Position numbers and translations under genes: made by a program. Below are positions 1 to 7,568 of a DNA stretch of 46,776 nt, one piece after another. The DNA comes from an uncultured Opitutales bacterium (GTDB lineage: Bacteria; Verrucomicrobiota; Verrucomicrobiia; Opitutales; Intestinicryptomonadaceae): positions 1 through 46,776 of the forward strand of contig URJJ01000019.1 of NCBI GenBank assembly GCA_900548185.1. The letters run 5' to 3'. How positions within the stretch are numbered: the first letter of the stretch is position 1; every line of letters begins with the position of its first letter. Under the pieces are notes generated by a model. That model was not told the DNA's origin and did not search any database. It saw nothing but the letters and a program-made list of their open reading frames with translations.

Positions 1-300
1 CCTTACACTGCACCCCTTGCGCGCCCTGCATGGCACAATTCCAACATGACGGGGTACATTTCTTTTTTCGGGAAACGCTTGCGCATGTAAATACGCCGCG
101 CGCTTCCGGATTTTTTACTGTCCTTGCACTGCACCCCTTGCGCGCCCTGCATGGCACAATTCCAACATGACGGGGTGCATTTCTTTTTTCGGGAAACGCT
201 TGCGTATGTGAATACGCCGCGCGCTTCCGACTTTTTTGCTGTCCTTACACCGCACCCATTGCGTGCCCTGCATGGCACAATTCCAACAGAGCGGGGCGGC
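1..300. repeat. 121-bp tandem repeat, about 2.5 copies, at contig edge
   Basis: Three copies begin at 1, 122 and 243, giving an exact period of 121 bp. Copies 1 and 2 differ at roughly eight positions; the third is cut off near 300 where similarity stops. Each copy holds the words GCGCGCCCTGCATGGCAC and TTTCTTTTTTCGGGAAACGC. Open frames run through the array, but 121 is not a multiple of three, so successive copies would be read in different frames; I treat it as non-coding. The window starts inside the array, so its real copy number is unknown, and the repeat probably caused the assembly to break here. Confidence 0.85.
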
Positions 301-390
301 AGCCGGATTTGAAAAAATTTCCGGATACGCAGATGTGCGCGCGCTCATTTGGATTGCAATCCGCAAAAACCGCCTTTTCCATCTCAAAAT

Positions 391-864
391 ATGCAATACA
401 GGCAGATAAGGCGAAAAGACCGGGTTTGGGACGGCGCCTCCGCAGAGCGCCTCCTCGAAACGGCGGAATACGGCTTTCTGGCGCTCTCAGACGGCGGCGC
501 CGGATACGGCGTACCCATAAGTTTTGTAAAATCCGGCGCAAAAATCTATTTCCACTGCGCCCCCGAAGGGCGCAAACTCGACGCAATAGGCGCCGGCGCG
601 GAAGCGTCGTTTTGCGCCGTCGGGAAAACGCGCGTCATTCCCGGAAAATTCACGACGGCATACGAAAGCGCAATGGCCCAGGGGCGCATAAGCCTGTGCG
701 TCTGCGAGGAGGAACGCCTTGAGGCCCTCCGGCTTCTCGTGAAAAAGTATTCGCCGGATTTCGAGGAGGTCGCGGAAAAGTACATCGCCGCCTCAAAATC
801 CCGCACGGCCGTCCTGCGCCTGGATATCCGGCACATTTCCGGCAAGGCAAAGCTAATGGAGTAA
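391..864 (+). CDS. NimA-like flavin-binding protein (pyridoxamine 5'-phosphate oxidase family)
   Basis: The 157-residue product matches the split-barrel FMN-binding family that includes nitroimidazole-resistance protein NimA and small flavoproteins of anaerobes. It opens with MQYRQIRRKDR, a typical start for this group, and has the family core IYFHCAPEGRKLDAI near residue 55, followed by a stretch for the flavin-binding barrel. The usual partner is FMN and the usual role a cytoplasmic reductase or oxidase; the substrate is not predictable. I chose the ATG at 391 over an upstream TTG at 349, because the extra residues look unlike the family and the TTG lies close to the repeat array. No good Shine-Dalgarno site is visible. 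The gene is convergent with the esterase that follows. Confidence 0.8.
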   Translation: MQYRQIRRKDRVWDGASAERLLETAEYGFLALSDGGAGYGVPISFVKSGAKIYFHCAPEGRKLDAIGAGAEASFCAVGKTRVIPGKFTTAYESAMAQGRISLCVCEEERLEALRLLVKKYSPDFEEVAEKYIAASKSRTAVLRLDIRHISGKAKLME

Positions 865-961
865 GAAGCGCAAGGCGGGCGAAATGGCGCGCGGCGGATT
901 CCCGCGCGCCCTCCCCGGGCGCGGGGAAAAACCCTAAAGCAAAACATGCCGCCCACGCGGG

Positions 962-980
962 AAGCCCCGCGATGGGGCTT
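962..980. terminator. Hairpin between convergent genes
   Basis: AAGCCCC and GGGGCTT form a 7-bp stem around the loop GCGAT. It lies between the convergent ends of the NimA-like gene and the esterase. There is no clear T run on either side, so its role as a bidirectional terminator is only likely. Confidence 0.4.
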
Positions 981-1016
981 ATGACCCAAAAGGCGGGACT
1001 ATTGAGCGCGCAGGTG

Positions 1017-1922
1017 CTATTTCGCGCTTGAAATCTTATTGTACTTGAGCCACTCGGCAAGGAGGGGCACCCAGGAATCGACCGGCAGGCCCCTCGGGCG
1101 CGCGCCGTAGCCGTGGCCCCCCTTGGAATAGAGGTGCATATCGACGGGCACCCCCTCCTTCTTGAGGGCAAGATAATAGGCGATTGAGGCGTTTATGAAG
1201 CTTTTGTCGTCCATATTGTGGGCGATGAATGCCGGAGGGGTGTCCTTTGTCACGGGGATGTCGCGCGCGAGGGCGTAGGGGTTTTCGGCATTCCCGCGGT
1301 CGTCGAGCCACGCCGGATACACGAGGATTGCAAAGTCGGGCCTGAGCGGCATTTTGTCGGCGGCGTCCTGCGGGGCGTAAAGCTCCTTCTCATAGTTTGT
1401 GGACATCCATGCGGACAGGTGGCCTCCGGCCGAAAAGCCCATGAAGCCCACTTTCGAGGGGTCGACATTGTACTCCCGCGCGTTCTTGCGCACGAGCCTC
1501 ATGGCCCGCTGGGCGTCCATATACACCCTGTCCTTGTCGTTGAACTCGTTGGGCACCCTGTATTTCAAAACGAACGCGCTCACCCCCTTGGAGTTCAGGA
1601 ATTTTGCGATGTTCACGCCCTCGTGGCCGTACTGCAATCCGCGGTATGCGCCCCCGGGGCAGACCACGACGGCGGCCGTGGGCTTTGCGGAGTCGGCCTT
1701 GAAAAACTGCATTGCAGGCGTCCCGACGTTCTTTATCTCAAAAGCCTGGTATTCGTTCCCCTTTACGAAGCGGCCATTCATGACTTCCGGGCCGTCCGTG
1801 GTTTTGCCGGGCATTTTCACGCCCTTCCAGAGCGGGATGAAGGGGCTGTCGTCGTAGTCGGCGAAAGCGCAGAGCGGGGAGAGGAAGGCGGCGGCCGCCG
1901 CAAGGCATGCGAAAATTTTCAT
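1017..1922 (-). CDS. Secreted alpha/beta-hydrolase esterase
   Basis: The 301-residue protein starts with a clear signal peptide (MKIFACLAAAAAFLSPLCAFA), so the ATG at 1922 is preferred to the longer frame. The mature part has the esterase/lipase pattern of the acetyl-xylan-esterase-like and prolyl-oligopeptidase group: an oxyanion-hole region CPGGAYRGL, the nucleophile elbow GFSAGGH with the catalytic Ser, a DD pair in HNMDDKSF that fits the catalytic Asp, and GGHGYG with the catalytic His. All three members of the triad are therefore present. It probably removes acyl groups from polysaccharide side chains in the periplasm or outside the cell; the substrate is inferred only from family members. 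The neighbouring genes do not form an obvious sugar-utilisation cluster. Confidence 0.82.
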   Translation of the reverse strand: MKIFACLAAAAAFLSPLCAFADYDDSPFIPLWKGVKMPGKTTDGPEVMNGRFVKGNEYQAFEIKNVGTPAMQFFKADSAKPTAAVVVCPGGAYRGLQYGHEGVNIAKFLNSKGVSAFVLKYRVPNEFNDKDRVYMDAQRAMRLVRKNAREYNVDPSKVGFMGFSAGGHLSAWMSTNYEKELYAPQDAADKMPLRPDFAILVYPAWLDDRGNAENPYALARDIPVTKDTPPAFIAHNMDDKSFINASIAYYLALKKEGVPVDMHLYSKGGHGYGARPRGLPVDSWVPLLAEWLKYNKISSAK

Positions 1923-2011
1923 GACACCTTTTTTTTCCGCGCGCGGGGCGCTTGTCAACCGAATAAGGCGCGGCGGCATCCCCGCTCCCCGCAGGGGCGT
2001 GCCGCCCTCCC

Positions 2012-3337
2012 CTACGCGCCCGCCGCACCGCCGCCTCGGCTGCGGCGGCGGAACTCGACGATTTTTCGGTTTGATATGTTCGTCGAGAGGGTGTCGAGAA
2101 ACACGGAGAGGGACGAGCCTATGACTATCGCAAAAAGGACTGCGAGCGCGGTGAAACCGTAGGAAAATATGTTTAAGGCCATCTCCTGGGCCGCTGCCGC
2201 CTCACCCGCGCGCAGGAATGCCAGGACCGACAGCATCGCCTTGTAGCCGATGAGGCCGGGTATCATCGGAAGGAGCGCCGGGAACGAGAATATTTCCGCC
2301 GGATGGCCGCTCAGCCTCCCGAAAGCGAGCCCCCCCGCGCCTATCAGAAAGGCCCCGCAAAGAGTGGCCGAGGTTATGTCAAAGCCCGCCGAACGCATGA
2401 GCCAGAACCTCAGGCCGTGCCCGGCCGCGGCGAGAATGCCCGCCGCGAGGAGCGCGCGCTTGGGCGGGTTTGAAATCGCCCCGAACCCCATGCCGGCTAC
2501 TGCGGCAAAGAGCCCGTCCTCCCAAACCGACGAAACCGGAACCCCGGCGGCGGCCGCCCCCAGCGATATGTTCACGTCCAGCAAAAGGATTGTTGCAAGG
2601 AGCCCGAACGTCATTGCCGCCACCAGGGCCAGAGCGTTCACGAGCCTGGAAAGCCCCGCCAGGACATGGCCCTCTATGAGGTCTATCACCCCGTTCATGA
2701 GGGGGACGCCGGGAACCAGGAAGAGGACGCTGGTCGAAAGGGCTATGTCGGAATGGAAGTCGAAAATCCTGGCCCCGAGCCCCGCCACGAAGGATGAGAC
2801 GAAGGCGCTCAGCATGAAAACTATAAGCGGGTTCAGGCCGGCCGAAGAGAGCCGCCGCCGCGCGGAAAAGCCCAGGAAAGTCCCCAGAAAAACAACAGGC
2901 ACCGAAAGCCATCCGCCAAAGAGCCTGCAAAAAGCGGCATTGCCCAACGCCGCGATGAAAGCGAGCGCCCATCCGGGTATTTCCGGGCCCCCGAGCGCGG
3001 CCCGCAGGCGGGCCCTGCACTCCCCGAGGGAGAGGCCCTTTTTGAAGGCGTCCCACGTCAGGATTCTCAGGCGGGACAGGGTGCGGAAATTGATGGCGTG
3101 GTGCCCGACCTTCCTGACCTCGGTGTGCTGGACGCCGTCGGGGCCGGTGAGTGTCATTATTATCGTGCGGGGGAGCACTATCGTCTCTATGCGGCACCCG
3201 AAGGACTCCGCGAGCCTCCCGACGTTCCTTACGACGCGCGAAGTCTGCGTGCCCGAGCCCATCAGCCTTGTGGCAAAGTCGGCTATAAACTCCGCAACCT
3301 CCTTCGCCGTACAGTTATTACGCCCTTTGGAATCCAT
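2012..3337 (-). CDS. Threonine/serine exporter, ThrE-type (fused YjjP-YjjB)
   Basis: The protein of about 441 residues has the two-part layout of the ThrE family. An N-terminal soluble portion (about residues 1-120, with TSRVVRNVGRLAESFGCR and TEVRKVGHHAINF) is followed by roughly ten hydrophobic helices, in which the N-terminal domain and the smaller C-terminal domain (ALLPMIPGLIGYKA) are joined in one chain, as in Corynebacterium ThrE. In Escherichia coli the two halves are separate proteins, YjjP and YjjB. It should export threonine, serine or related small acids across the inner membrane. I chose ATG 3337 (MDSKGRNN) because the sequence upstream in the longer frame is low-complexity and unlike the family. 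It is divergent from the secreted protein at 3536. Confidence 0.85.
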   Translation of the reverse strand: MDSKGRNNCTAKEVAEFIADFATRLMGSGTQTSRVVRNVGRLAESFGCRIETIVLPRTIIMTLTGPDGVQHTEVRKVGHHAINFRTLSRLRILTWDAFKKGLSLGECRARLRAALGGPEIPGWALAFIAALGNAAFCRLFGGWLSVPVVFLGTFLGFSARRRLSSAGLNPLIVFMLSAFVSSFVAGLGARIFDFHSDIALSTSVLFLVPGVPLMNGVIDLIEGHVLAGLSRLVNALALVAAMTFGLLATILLLDVNISLGAAAAGVPVSSVWEDGLFAAVAGMGFGAISNPPKRALLAAGILAAAGHGLRFWLMRSAGFDITSATLCGAFLIGAGGLAFGRLSGHPAEIFSFPALLPMIPGLIGYKAMLSVLAFLRAGEAAAAQEMALNIFSYGFTALAVLFAIVIGSSLSVFLDTLSTNISNRKIVEFRRRSRGGGAAGA

Positions 3338-3455
3338 ATTTTTTAAGCCTGCGGATTCTGGAGGCGCCGCAGGGGATGTAAAGTTTTTTTCCGCATGCGC
3401 GCCTTTCCGGGTAAAAACGCCCCCCGGGGCGTCCGGGAGGCGATTGCGCTTTACA

Positions 3456-3471
3456 CCCGGCCCCGGCCGGG
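3456..3471. promoter_or_regulatory. GC-rich hairpin in divergent intergenic region
   Basis: CCCGGC and GCCGGG form a 6-bp stem around CCCG. It is the first of two stem-loops in the 198-bp gap between the divergent thrE-like gene and the secreted protein gene at 3536. Its function is unknown. Confidence 0.3.
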
Positions 3472-3494
3472 CTATGAAGTCCTGCATTAAATTC

Positions 3495-3513
3495 CGCCCC
3501 GCAGTTCGGGGCG
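3495..3513 (+). promoter_or_regulatory. Hairpin in leader of secreted protein gene
   Basis: CGCCCCG and CGGGGCG form a perfect 7-bp GC stem around CAGTT, ending 22 bases before the start codon at 3536. It would fold in the 5' leader and could protect the message or limit ribosome access. There is no T run, so it is unlikely to be a terminator. Confidence 0.35.
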
Positions 3514-3535
3514 CCAAACGCAAAACAAGACGCAT

Positions 3536-4786
3536 ATGAAAATCGCACACCTTGCAGTAGCCGCCCTGGCGGCCCTCCTGCCCGCCGCCGCCCTCCACGC
3601 GGCGGACAATCCCGAAGCCTTCAAGTTCGAGGGCAAAATCTCCCGGGAGGTGCTGGAAAACTACCTTGAACGCGCGGTAACGATGATGGAGCTGGGGACG
3701 GACAAAAAGTTCCTAAACGACGCCGCCTACCCGCTCAAGGAAGAGGACCTGCGCTTCATAAGGGACACCGGCGCAAAATTCATAGGACGGGCGATATACC
3801 GCTGGGGCGGGGAGGAGGCGCTTTCCGACCCGGAATTTCTCAAGTCGGCGGAGAGGCTCTTTGCAAAGATACACGAGTCGGACCCCGACATAGTAATACA
3901 GGGGGCCGCGTTCGAGGCCGTATATCCGGGGGTTGGCAAGGTGAAGGTTCCGGCATGGGCTTTCGAGGAGATGGGGATGCCCCCGGAGGACCGCAACTTC
4001 AGCTACGAAAAGATGCTTTTTGAAGACGGCACTTTCGTCGGCCACTGGGGCCGCGGCAGCGTGCCAGACATAACGAGGCCCGAAACGCAGTTGTGGTTCA
4101 CATACCTCATAGGCTCCTATGTGAAAATCGGGGTGGAGGCGATACACCTGGGCCAGGTGAAGCTCATGGGCGCGCGCGACCCGGACCTCGCGGTATGGGA
4201 ATCTTTCATCGCAAAAATGCGCAAGTTTGCCGACAAAAACGCCCGACGCGGCAAGGTGATATTTGACGCGCATACGCCCGACGGCGGCCTCGTGAGAAAC
4301 GGCAAAAGCCTGCTTGACTTCAACTCGTTCCCCCTGCGCATAAGGGAGGTCGAAACAAGCCCCATGGAGGGCGAGCTGAGGGTCGGGCACCTGGACTCGA
4401 TATACGGGCGCAGCGCCGGGTGCGAATCCCCCGACGGATGGAAGTGCGATTCGCTTCCGTACCTCGTGGAGCTTGACAACTTCGGCATAAGCAAACATCC
4501 CGGAACGGCCGATACCGGCGACCACTTCATCTGGGGCTACGACGAGATAAGCTGGTTCTACCTCCAAACGCCCGAAGCCCGCCGCAAGTGGCTGGCCTAC
4601 GCCTTCGACTGGATTAAGAAAAACGACAAAAACGGCCACCTCCAGATGCCGGGCTCCCGCGTGGTGACCCTGGGCAAAGGCAGGCGCCTCACAAGCCGCG
4701 CCGTGGCGCCGTCTGCGGAGATACCGCACGGCATGGACGTGGAGGGCGCAATAAGGCAGATATGGGAAGCGCATCCCGTCCGCTGA
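3536..4786 (+). CDS. Secreted protein of unknown function (416 aa)
   Basis: I do not recognise a named family. The protein begins with a strong signal peptide (MKIAHLAVAALAALLPAAALHA, cleavage likely after HA), so it acts in the periplasm or outside. The mature chain is an evenly folded, aromatic-rich globular domain with no repeats or membrane segments. Stretches such as FIGRAIYRWGG, VEAIHLGQVKLMG, VIFDAHTPDGG and HFIWGYDEISWFY alternate in the strand-helix manner of a (beta/alpha)8 glycosidase-like barrel; that fold is a guess. Acidic residues in EISWF and FDAHTPDGG could be catalytic. No Shine-Dalgarno site precedes the ATG. Position next to a secreted esterase gene hints at polysaccharide use but does not prove it. 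Confidence 0.7.
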   Translation: MKIAHLAVAALAALLPAAALHAADNPEAFKFEGKISREVLENYLERAVTMMELGTDKKFLNDAAYPLKEEDLRFIRDTGAKFIGRAIYRWGGEEALSDPEFLKSAERLFAKIHESDPDIVIQGAAFEAVYPGVGKVKVPAWAFEEMGMPPEDRNFSYEKMLFEDGTFVGHWGRGSVPDITRPETQLWFTYLIGSYVKIGVEAIHLGQVKLMGARDPDLAVWESFIAKMRKFADKNARRGKVIFDAHTPDGGLVRNGKSLLDFNSFPLRIREVETSPMEGELRVGHLDSIYGRSAGCESPDGWKCDSLPYLVELDNFGISKHPGTADTGDHFIWGYDEISWFYLQTPEARRKWLAYAFDWIKKNDKNGHLQMPGSRVVTLGKGRRLTSRAVAPSAEIPHGMDVEGAIRQIWEAHPVR

Positions 4787-5123
4787 AAACGCCCCGGCCG
4801 TCCCCGGCCGCAGCATAATGCGGGCTGCGCGGAATTAAAATGCGCCGAACGCGCCCGGCCATAACCTCCGGAGCGCGCCAAGGCGCAATCCGGGGCCTGC
4901 GAATGCCCGGCGCACCCGTCCCCGGGACGCGGCGAAGGCTTTCTGCAAGACATGCCGGGAATATCTTACGGCCCTCAAACGCAAACGCCAAAGGCCGCAG
5001 AAAGCACACGGCGCGAACCGTCGGCACGCCCTGAAAAACATCCGGGCGCAAAATCATGCAGCCCCCCGGCGGGCGAAAAAAAAAGCGCGGGGCAAAACCC
5101 GCGCGAAAATTTCTGCAAAAGGC
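4787..5123. other. Gene-free stretch between secreted protein and tRNA-Arg
   Basis: About 340 bp with no convincing gene. At 4795-4810 the words CGGCCG and CGGCCG flank TCCC just after the stop of the upstream gene; this could be a weak terminator, but it has no T run. A short run of nine A residues lies near 5079-5087. Open frames here are short and GC-driven, and I see no protein family. Confidence 0.6.
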
Positions 5124-5198
5124 TGGCGCCCCCACCCAGAATCGAACTGGGATTAACGGTTTAGGAAACCGCGGTTCTATCCATTAAACTATAGGGAC
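5124..5198 (-). tRNA. tRNA-Arg (anticodon CCU), CCA encoded
   Basis: On the minus strand the 75 nt fold into a complete cloverleaf. The acceptor stem is GTCCCTA with TGGGGGC (two G-U pairs), the D arm contains AATGGATA, the anticodon loop TTCCTAA presents CCT, and the T arm is CCCAG-TTCGATT-CTGGG. The discriminator base is G, followed by genomically encoded CCA. The anticodon CCU reads the AGG arginine codon. The gene stands alone between two gene-free stretches, opposite in strand to the upstream secreted protein gene. Confidence 0.95.
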
Positions 5199-5687
5199 AT
5201 GCCGCCAAACGCACGCTATGCTGCGTTTAAAGTTTGGGTATTTTTCCCATGCGCAAAAATTTTGCAAGAAAAATTGCCTCTAAAAATCCGGGAATGCCGG
5301 AAAGCCGCGCTCCAAGCCCTCCGCAGGGCTTTTTTTGCGCGCAGTACTCCCCCGGATACCCGAATACGGAGCTTGAAACGCCGGAAGCAATGGAAGACTG
5401 CGGGATATTTGAAGGCTTCGGGCCGGTTTGAATCCGGAAACTCTCCGCGGTGGCGCCGCCAAACGACGCGCGGGGGCCGAAACGCCTTCCGCCCGCCGAA
5501 AAATCCCCGCATCCAGCCCGCAGCCGCCCGGCGCGCCCGAAATAAAAAGAGCCTGGCTCATATTGGAATGAGGCGGAAGAAACGAAATATCAGGCGGCGT
5601 TTTGCGGCAGAACAGGCGGCATTTCCCCTGCGCGTGAAATTCCTCTGCGAATCCGCCTTTCGCCCCCCCAACCGCGCAAGCCCCATG
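5199..5687. other. Gene-free stretch upstream of tRNA-Arg
   Basis: Nearly 490 bp with no convincing coding frame. The first 100 bp are AT-richer and must contain the tRNA promoter on the minus strand; several small inverted repeats occur there (GCAAAA-A-TTTTGC near 5255, CCGG-GAATG-CCGG near 5289). A plus-strand terminator at 5314-5336 has no gene in front of it. From 5340 to 5687 I see nothing beyond GC-rich unassigned sequence. Confidence 0.55.
5314..5336 (+). terminator. Orphan plus-strand intrinsic terminator
   Basis: AAGCCCT and AGGGCTT form a perfect 7-bp stem around CCGC, followed by a T run to 5336. The tail is on the plus strand only. The nearest upstream plus-strand gene ends more than 500 bp away, with a minus-strand tRNA between, so this may end an unannotated small transcript. 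Confidence 0.65.
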
Positions 5688-5720
5688 AAAAATCCCCCGC
5701 AACAGATTTGCGGGGGATTT
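5685..5720 (-). terminator. Intrinsic terminator of the rng operon
   Basis: A 13-bp perfect stem (AAATCCCCCGCAA at 5690-5702 with its complement at 5708-5720, loop CAGAT) is followed on the minus strand by a T run. It sits 65 bp downstream of the rng stop and is the strongest terminator in this part of the window. Confidence 0.9.
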
Positions 5721-5784
5721 GAAACGGAATGCATTTTTCCGCGCTGCCTGAACTCCTCCGCCGGATGCCCGGCGGGGGTCGGGG

Positions 5785-7524
5785 CTAGCGGAGAACCCTG
5801 TTTGTCGCGGGGTCGAGAATCCTGAAATTTTCGACGTGGTAGCTCGGGTCGGCCCTGAATGTGAGCTTCAGGTTGTACGCCTTTTCGAGGTTCACGAGGT
5901 ATTCGTAATCCTCGTTTTGCATGAGCTTGAGGTTGTCCGGATGCAGGAGGATGAGCATCGGTATTTCGTTTTTCTCCCCCTCGCGGGCGCGTATTCCCCT
6001 TGCGATGGCCACTATCTTGCGCTGGATTTCCACGCTCATCGTGCGCGAGCTCTTGACTATGCCCTTGCCGCCGCAGTAGGGGCAGGTGGCGTATATCTCG
6101 CTTGCGTTCGACTGGTGGTGGCGCTGGCGCGTCATCTGCATTATGCCGAGCTGGGAAATCGGGAGAACCTGGCTTTTGGCCTTGTCCTTGTCCATCTCGT
6201 CGCGGAGCTTCTTGTAGACGGCCTGGCGGTCCTTGCGGCTCTTCATGTCGATGGTGTCGATTATGATAAGCCCGCCGATGTTGCGCAGGCGCACCTGCCT
6301 CGCCGATTCCGCCACGGCCTCGAGGTTGGCCTGGAGGATGAAGTCCTTGCCGTCGGCGTCCTTGCCCTTGTGGGAGCCGGTGTTGACGTCGATTGCCGTG
6401 AGCGCCTCGGTCTCGTCAACCACGATTTCGCCGCCCGAAGGGAGGGGGACGCGCCGCTGGAAGGTCTGGGTTATCTGCTTTTCGATGTTGTATCTTTCGA
6501 AAATCGGAATGTTGTCGCGGTAGAGCTGCACTTTGGAGCGCGCGCGGCCGGAGACGTTTGAGACGGAGGCGCAGATGCGCTCGTAGTTCGCCTTGTCGTC
6601 AATCAGGATGCGGTCGGTCTCCTCGGTCAGGAAGTCGCGGACGGTGCGCTCGATTATGTCGGGCTCCTTGTAGAGGAGGACGGGGCCCTTCTCGTTTTCA
6701 ATCTTCTCCTGAATCTGCTTCCAGTAGCTCAAAAGCATCTGCAAGTCGCGCACGAAATACGTCCAGCGCTTCCCCTGGCCCGCAGTGCGCACGATGACGC
6801 CCATGCCTTCGGGAATCTTCATGGAGCGCAGTATCTTCTTGATGCGCTCGCGCTCGCGCTTGTCCTCTATCTTCCTTGAAATGCCGCACTGGCCCGCGTA
6901 GGGCATCAGCACCAGAAAGCGGCCGGGAATCGCGATATTTGTGGTGACCCTCGGCCCCTTGGTGCCTATCTGGGTCTTGGTTATCTGGATTACGATGTCG
7001 GTGCCGACCGGGAACTTCTCGGGAATGTCCTTGTTGGAAAGCTTCATCGCGGCGTTTTTCTTCTGCTCCTTGGAGCGGTTTTCGCGCACGATTTCGTAGG
7101 AATTGTCGGACGTGGCCGACGGGAAGATGTCCCAGTAGTGCAAAAAGGCGTTCTTTGCCTGGCCGATATCCACAAAGGCGGCCTTGAGTCCGGGTTCGAG
7201 GTTCTGAATCTTGCCCTTGAAAATGGCGCCCACGAAGCTTTCGTCCCCGGCACGCTCTGTCTCGAATTTCTGCATGAGGCCGTCCTCGAGCAGCGCGACG
7301 CGCTTTTCAAGTGGCTCCACGTTTATGACGAGCTCGCGGTACGGGCCCTCCTCGTGCTTCAGAAGCCTGATGATCTTTTCGAACAGCGGGCGCTTTTTGG
7401 CCCTCAGTTTGGCCTCCGCGGCCAACTGCTCGACTGAAAACGGCTCGACGGCGACTTCCGGAGGGCGCTTTGAAAGCTCCTCGTCCATGGAATTCGTTGG
7501 TGTTTCGCTTTTATCTTCTTTCAT
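5785..7524 (-). CDS. rng: Ribonuclease E/G family endoribonuclease
   Basis: The 579-residue protein has the core of the Rne/Rng family without the long C-terminal scaffold of RNase E. After an acidic lead-in of about 65 residues comes an S1-type RNA-binding segment (FVGAIFKGKIQNLEPGLKA, FVDIGQAKNAFLHY), then the catalytic DNase I-like part with EALTAIDVNTG and GGLIIIDTIDM, whose Asp residues bind the catalytic magnesium, and finally the zinc-link CPYCGGKG that holds the dimer. It should cut single-stranded RNA during rRNA maturation and mRNA decay in the cytoplasm. It is the last gene of a codirectional set after rodA (44-bp gap) and is followed by a strong terminator. The gap includes a small hairpin (7531-7549). 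Confidence 0.93.
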   Translation of the reverse strand: MKEDKSETPTNSMDEELSKRPPEVAVEPFSVEQLAAEAKLRAKKRPLFEKIIRLLKHEEGPYRELVINVEPLEKRVALLEDGLMQKFETERAGDESFVGAIFKGKIQNLEPGLKAAFVDIGQAKNAFLHYWDIFPSATSDNSYEIVRENRSKEQKKNAAMKLSNKDIPEKFPVGTDIVIQITKTQIGTKGPRVTTNIAIPGRFLVLMPYAGQCGISRKIEDKRERERIKKILRSMKIPEGMGVIVRTAGQGKRWTYFVRDLQMLLSYWKQIQEKIENEKGPVLLYKEPDIIERTVRDFLTEETDRILIDDKANYERICASVSNVSGRARSKVQLYRDNIPIFERYNIEKQITQTFQRRVPLPSGGEIVVDETEALTAIDVNTGSHKGKDADGKDFILQANLEAVAESARQVRLRNIGGLIIIDTIDMKSRKDRQAVYKKLRDEMDKDKAKSQVLPISQLGIMQMTRQRHHQSNASEIYATCPYCGGKGIVKSSRTMSVEIQRKIVAIARGIRAREGEKNEIPMLILLHPDNLKLMQNEDYEYLVNLEKAYNLKLTFRADPSYHVENFRILDPATNRVLR

Positions 7525-7530
7525 TTGTCT

Positions 7531-7549
7531 CGCTTAATTTTTTTAAGCG
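7531..7549. promoter_or_regulatory. Hairpin between rodA and rng
   Basis: CGCTTAA and TTAAGCG pair across a five-T loop. It lies just before the rng start codon. It has no GC-rich stem or T tail of a strong terminator, so it may modulate rng translation or act as a processing site. Confidence 0.35.
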
Positions 7550-7568
7550 GACCTTCGGAGACGACTCG

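Noticed and set aside
1..300. Repeat-containing small protein on either strand
   Set aside because: The period of 121 bp shifts the reading frame in each copy, and the translated sequences are rich in Cys, Arg and Pro with no family match. Open frames are explained by base composition.
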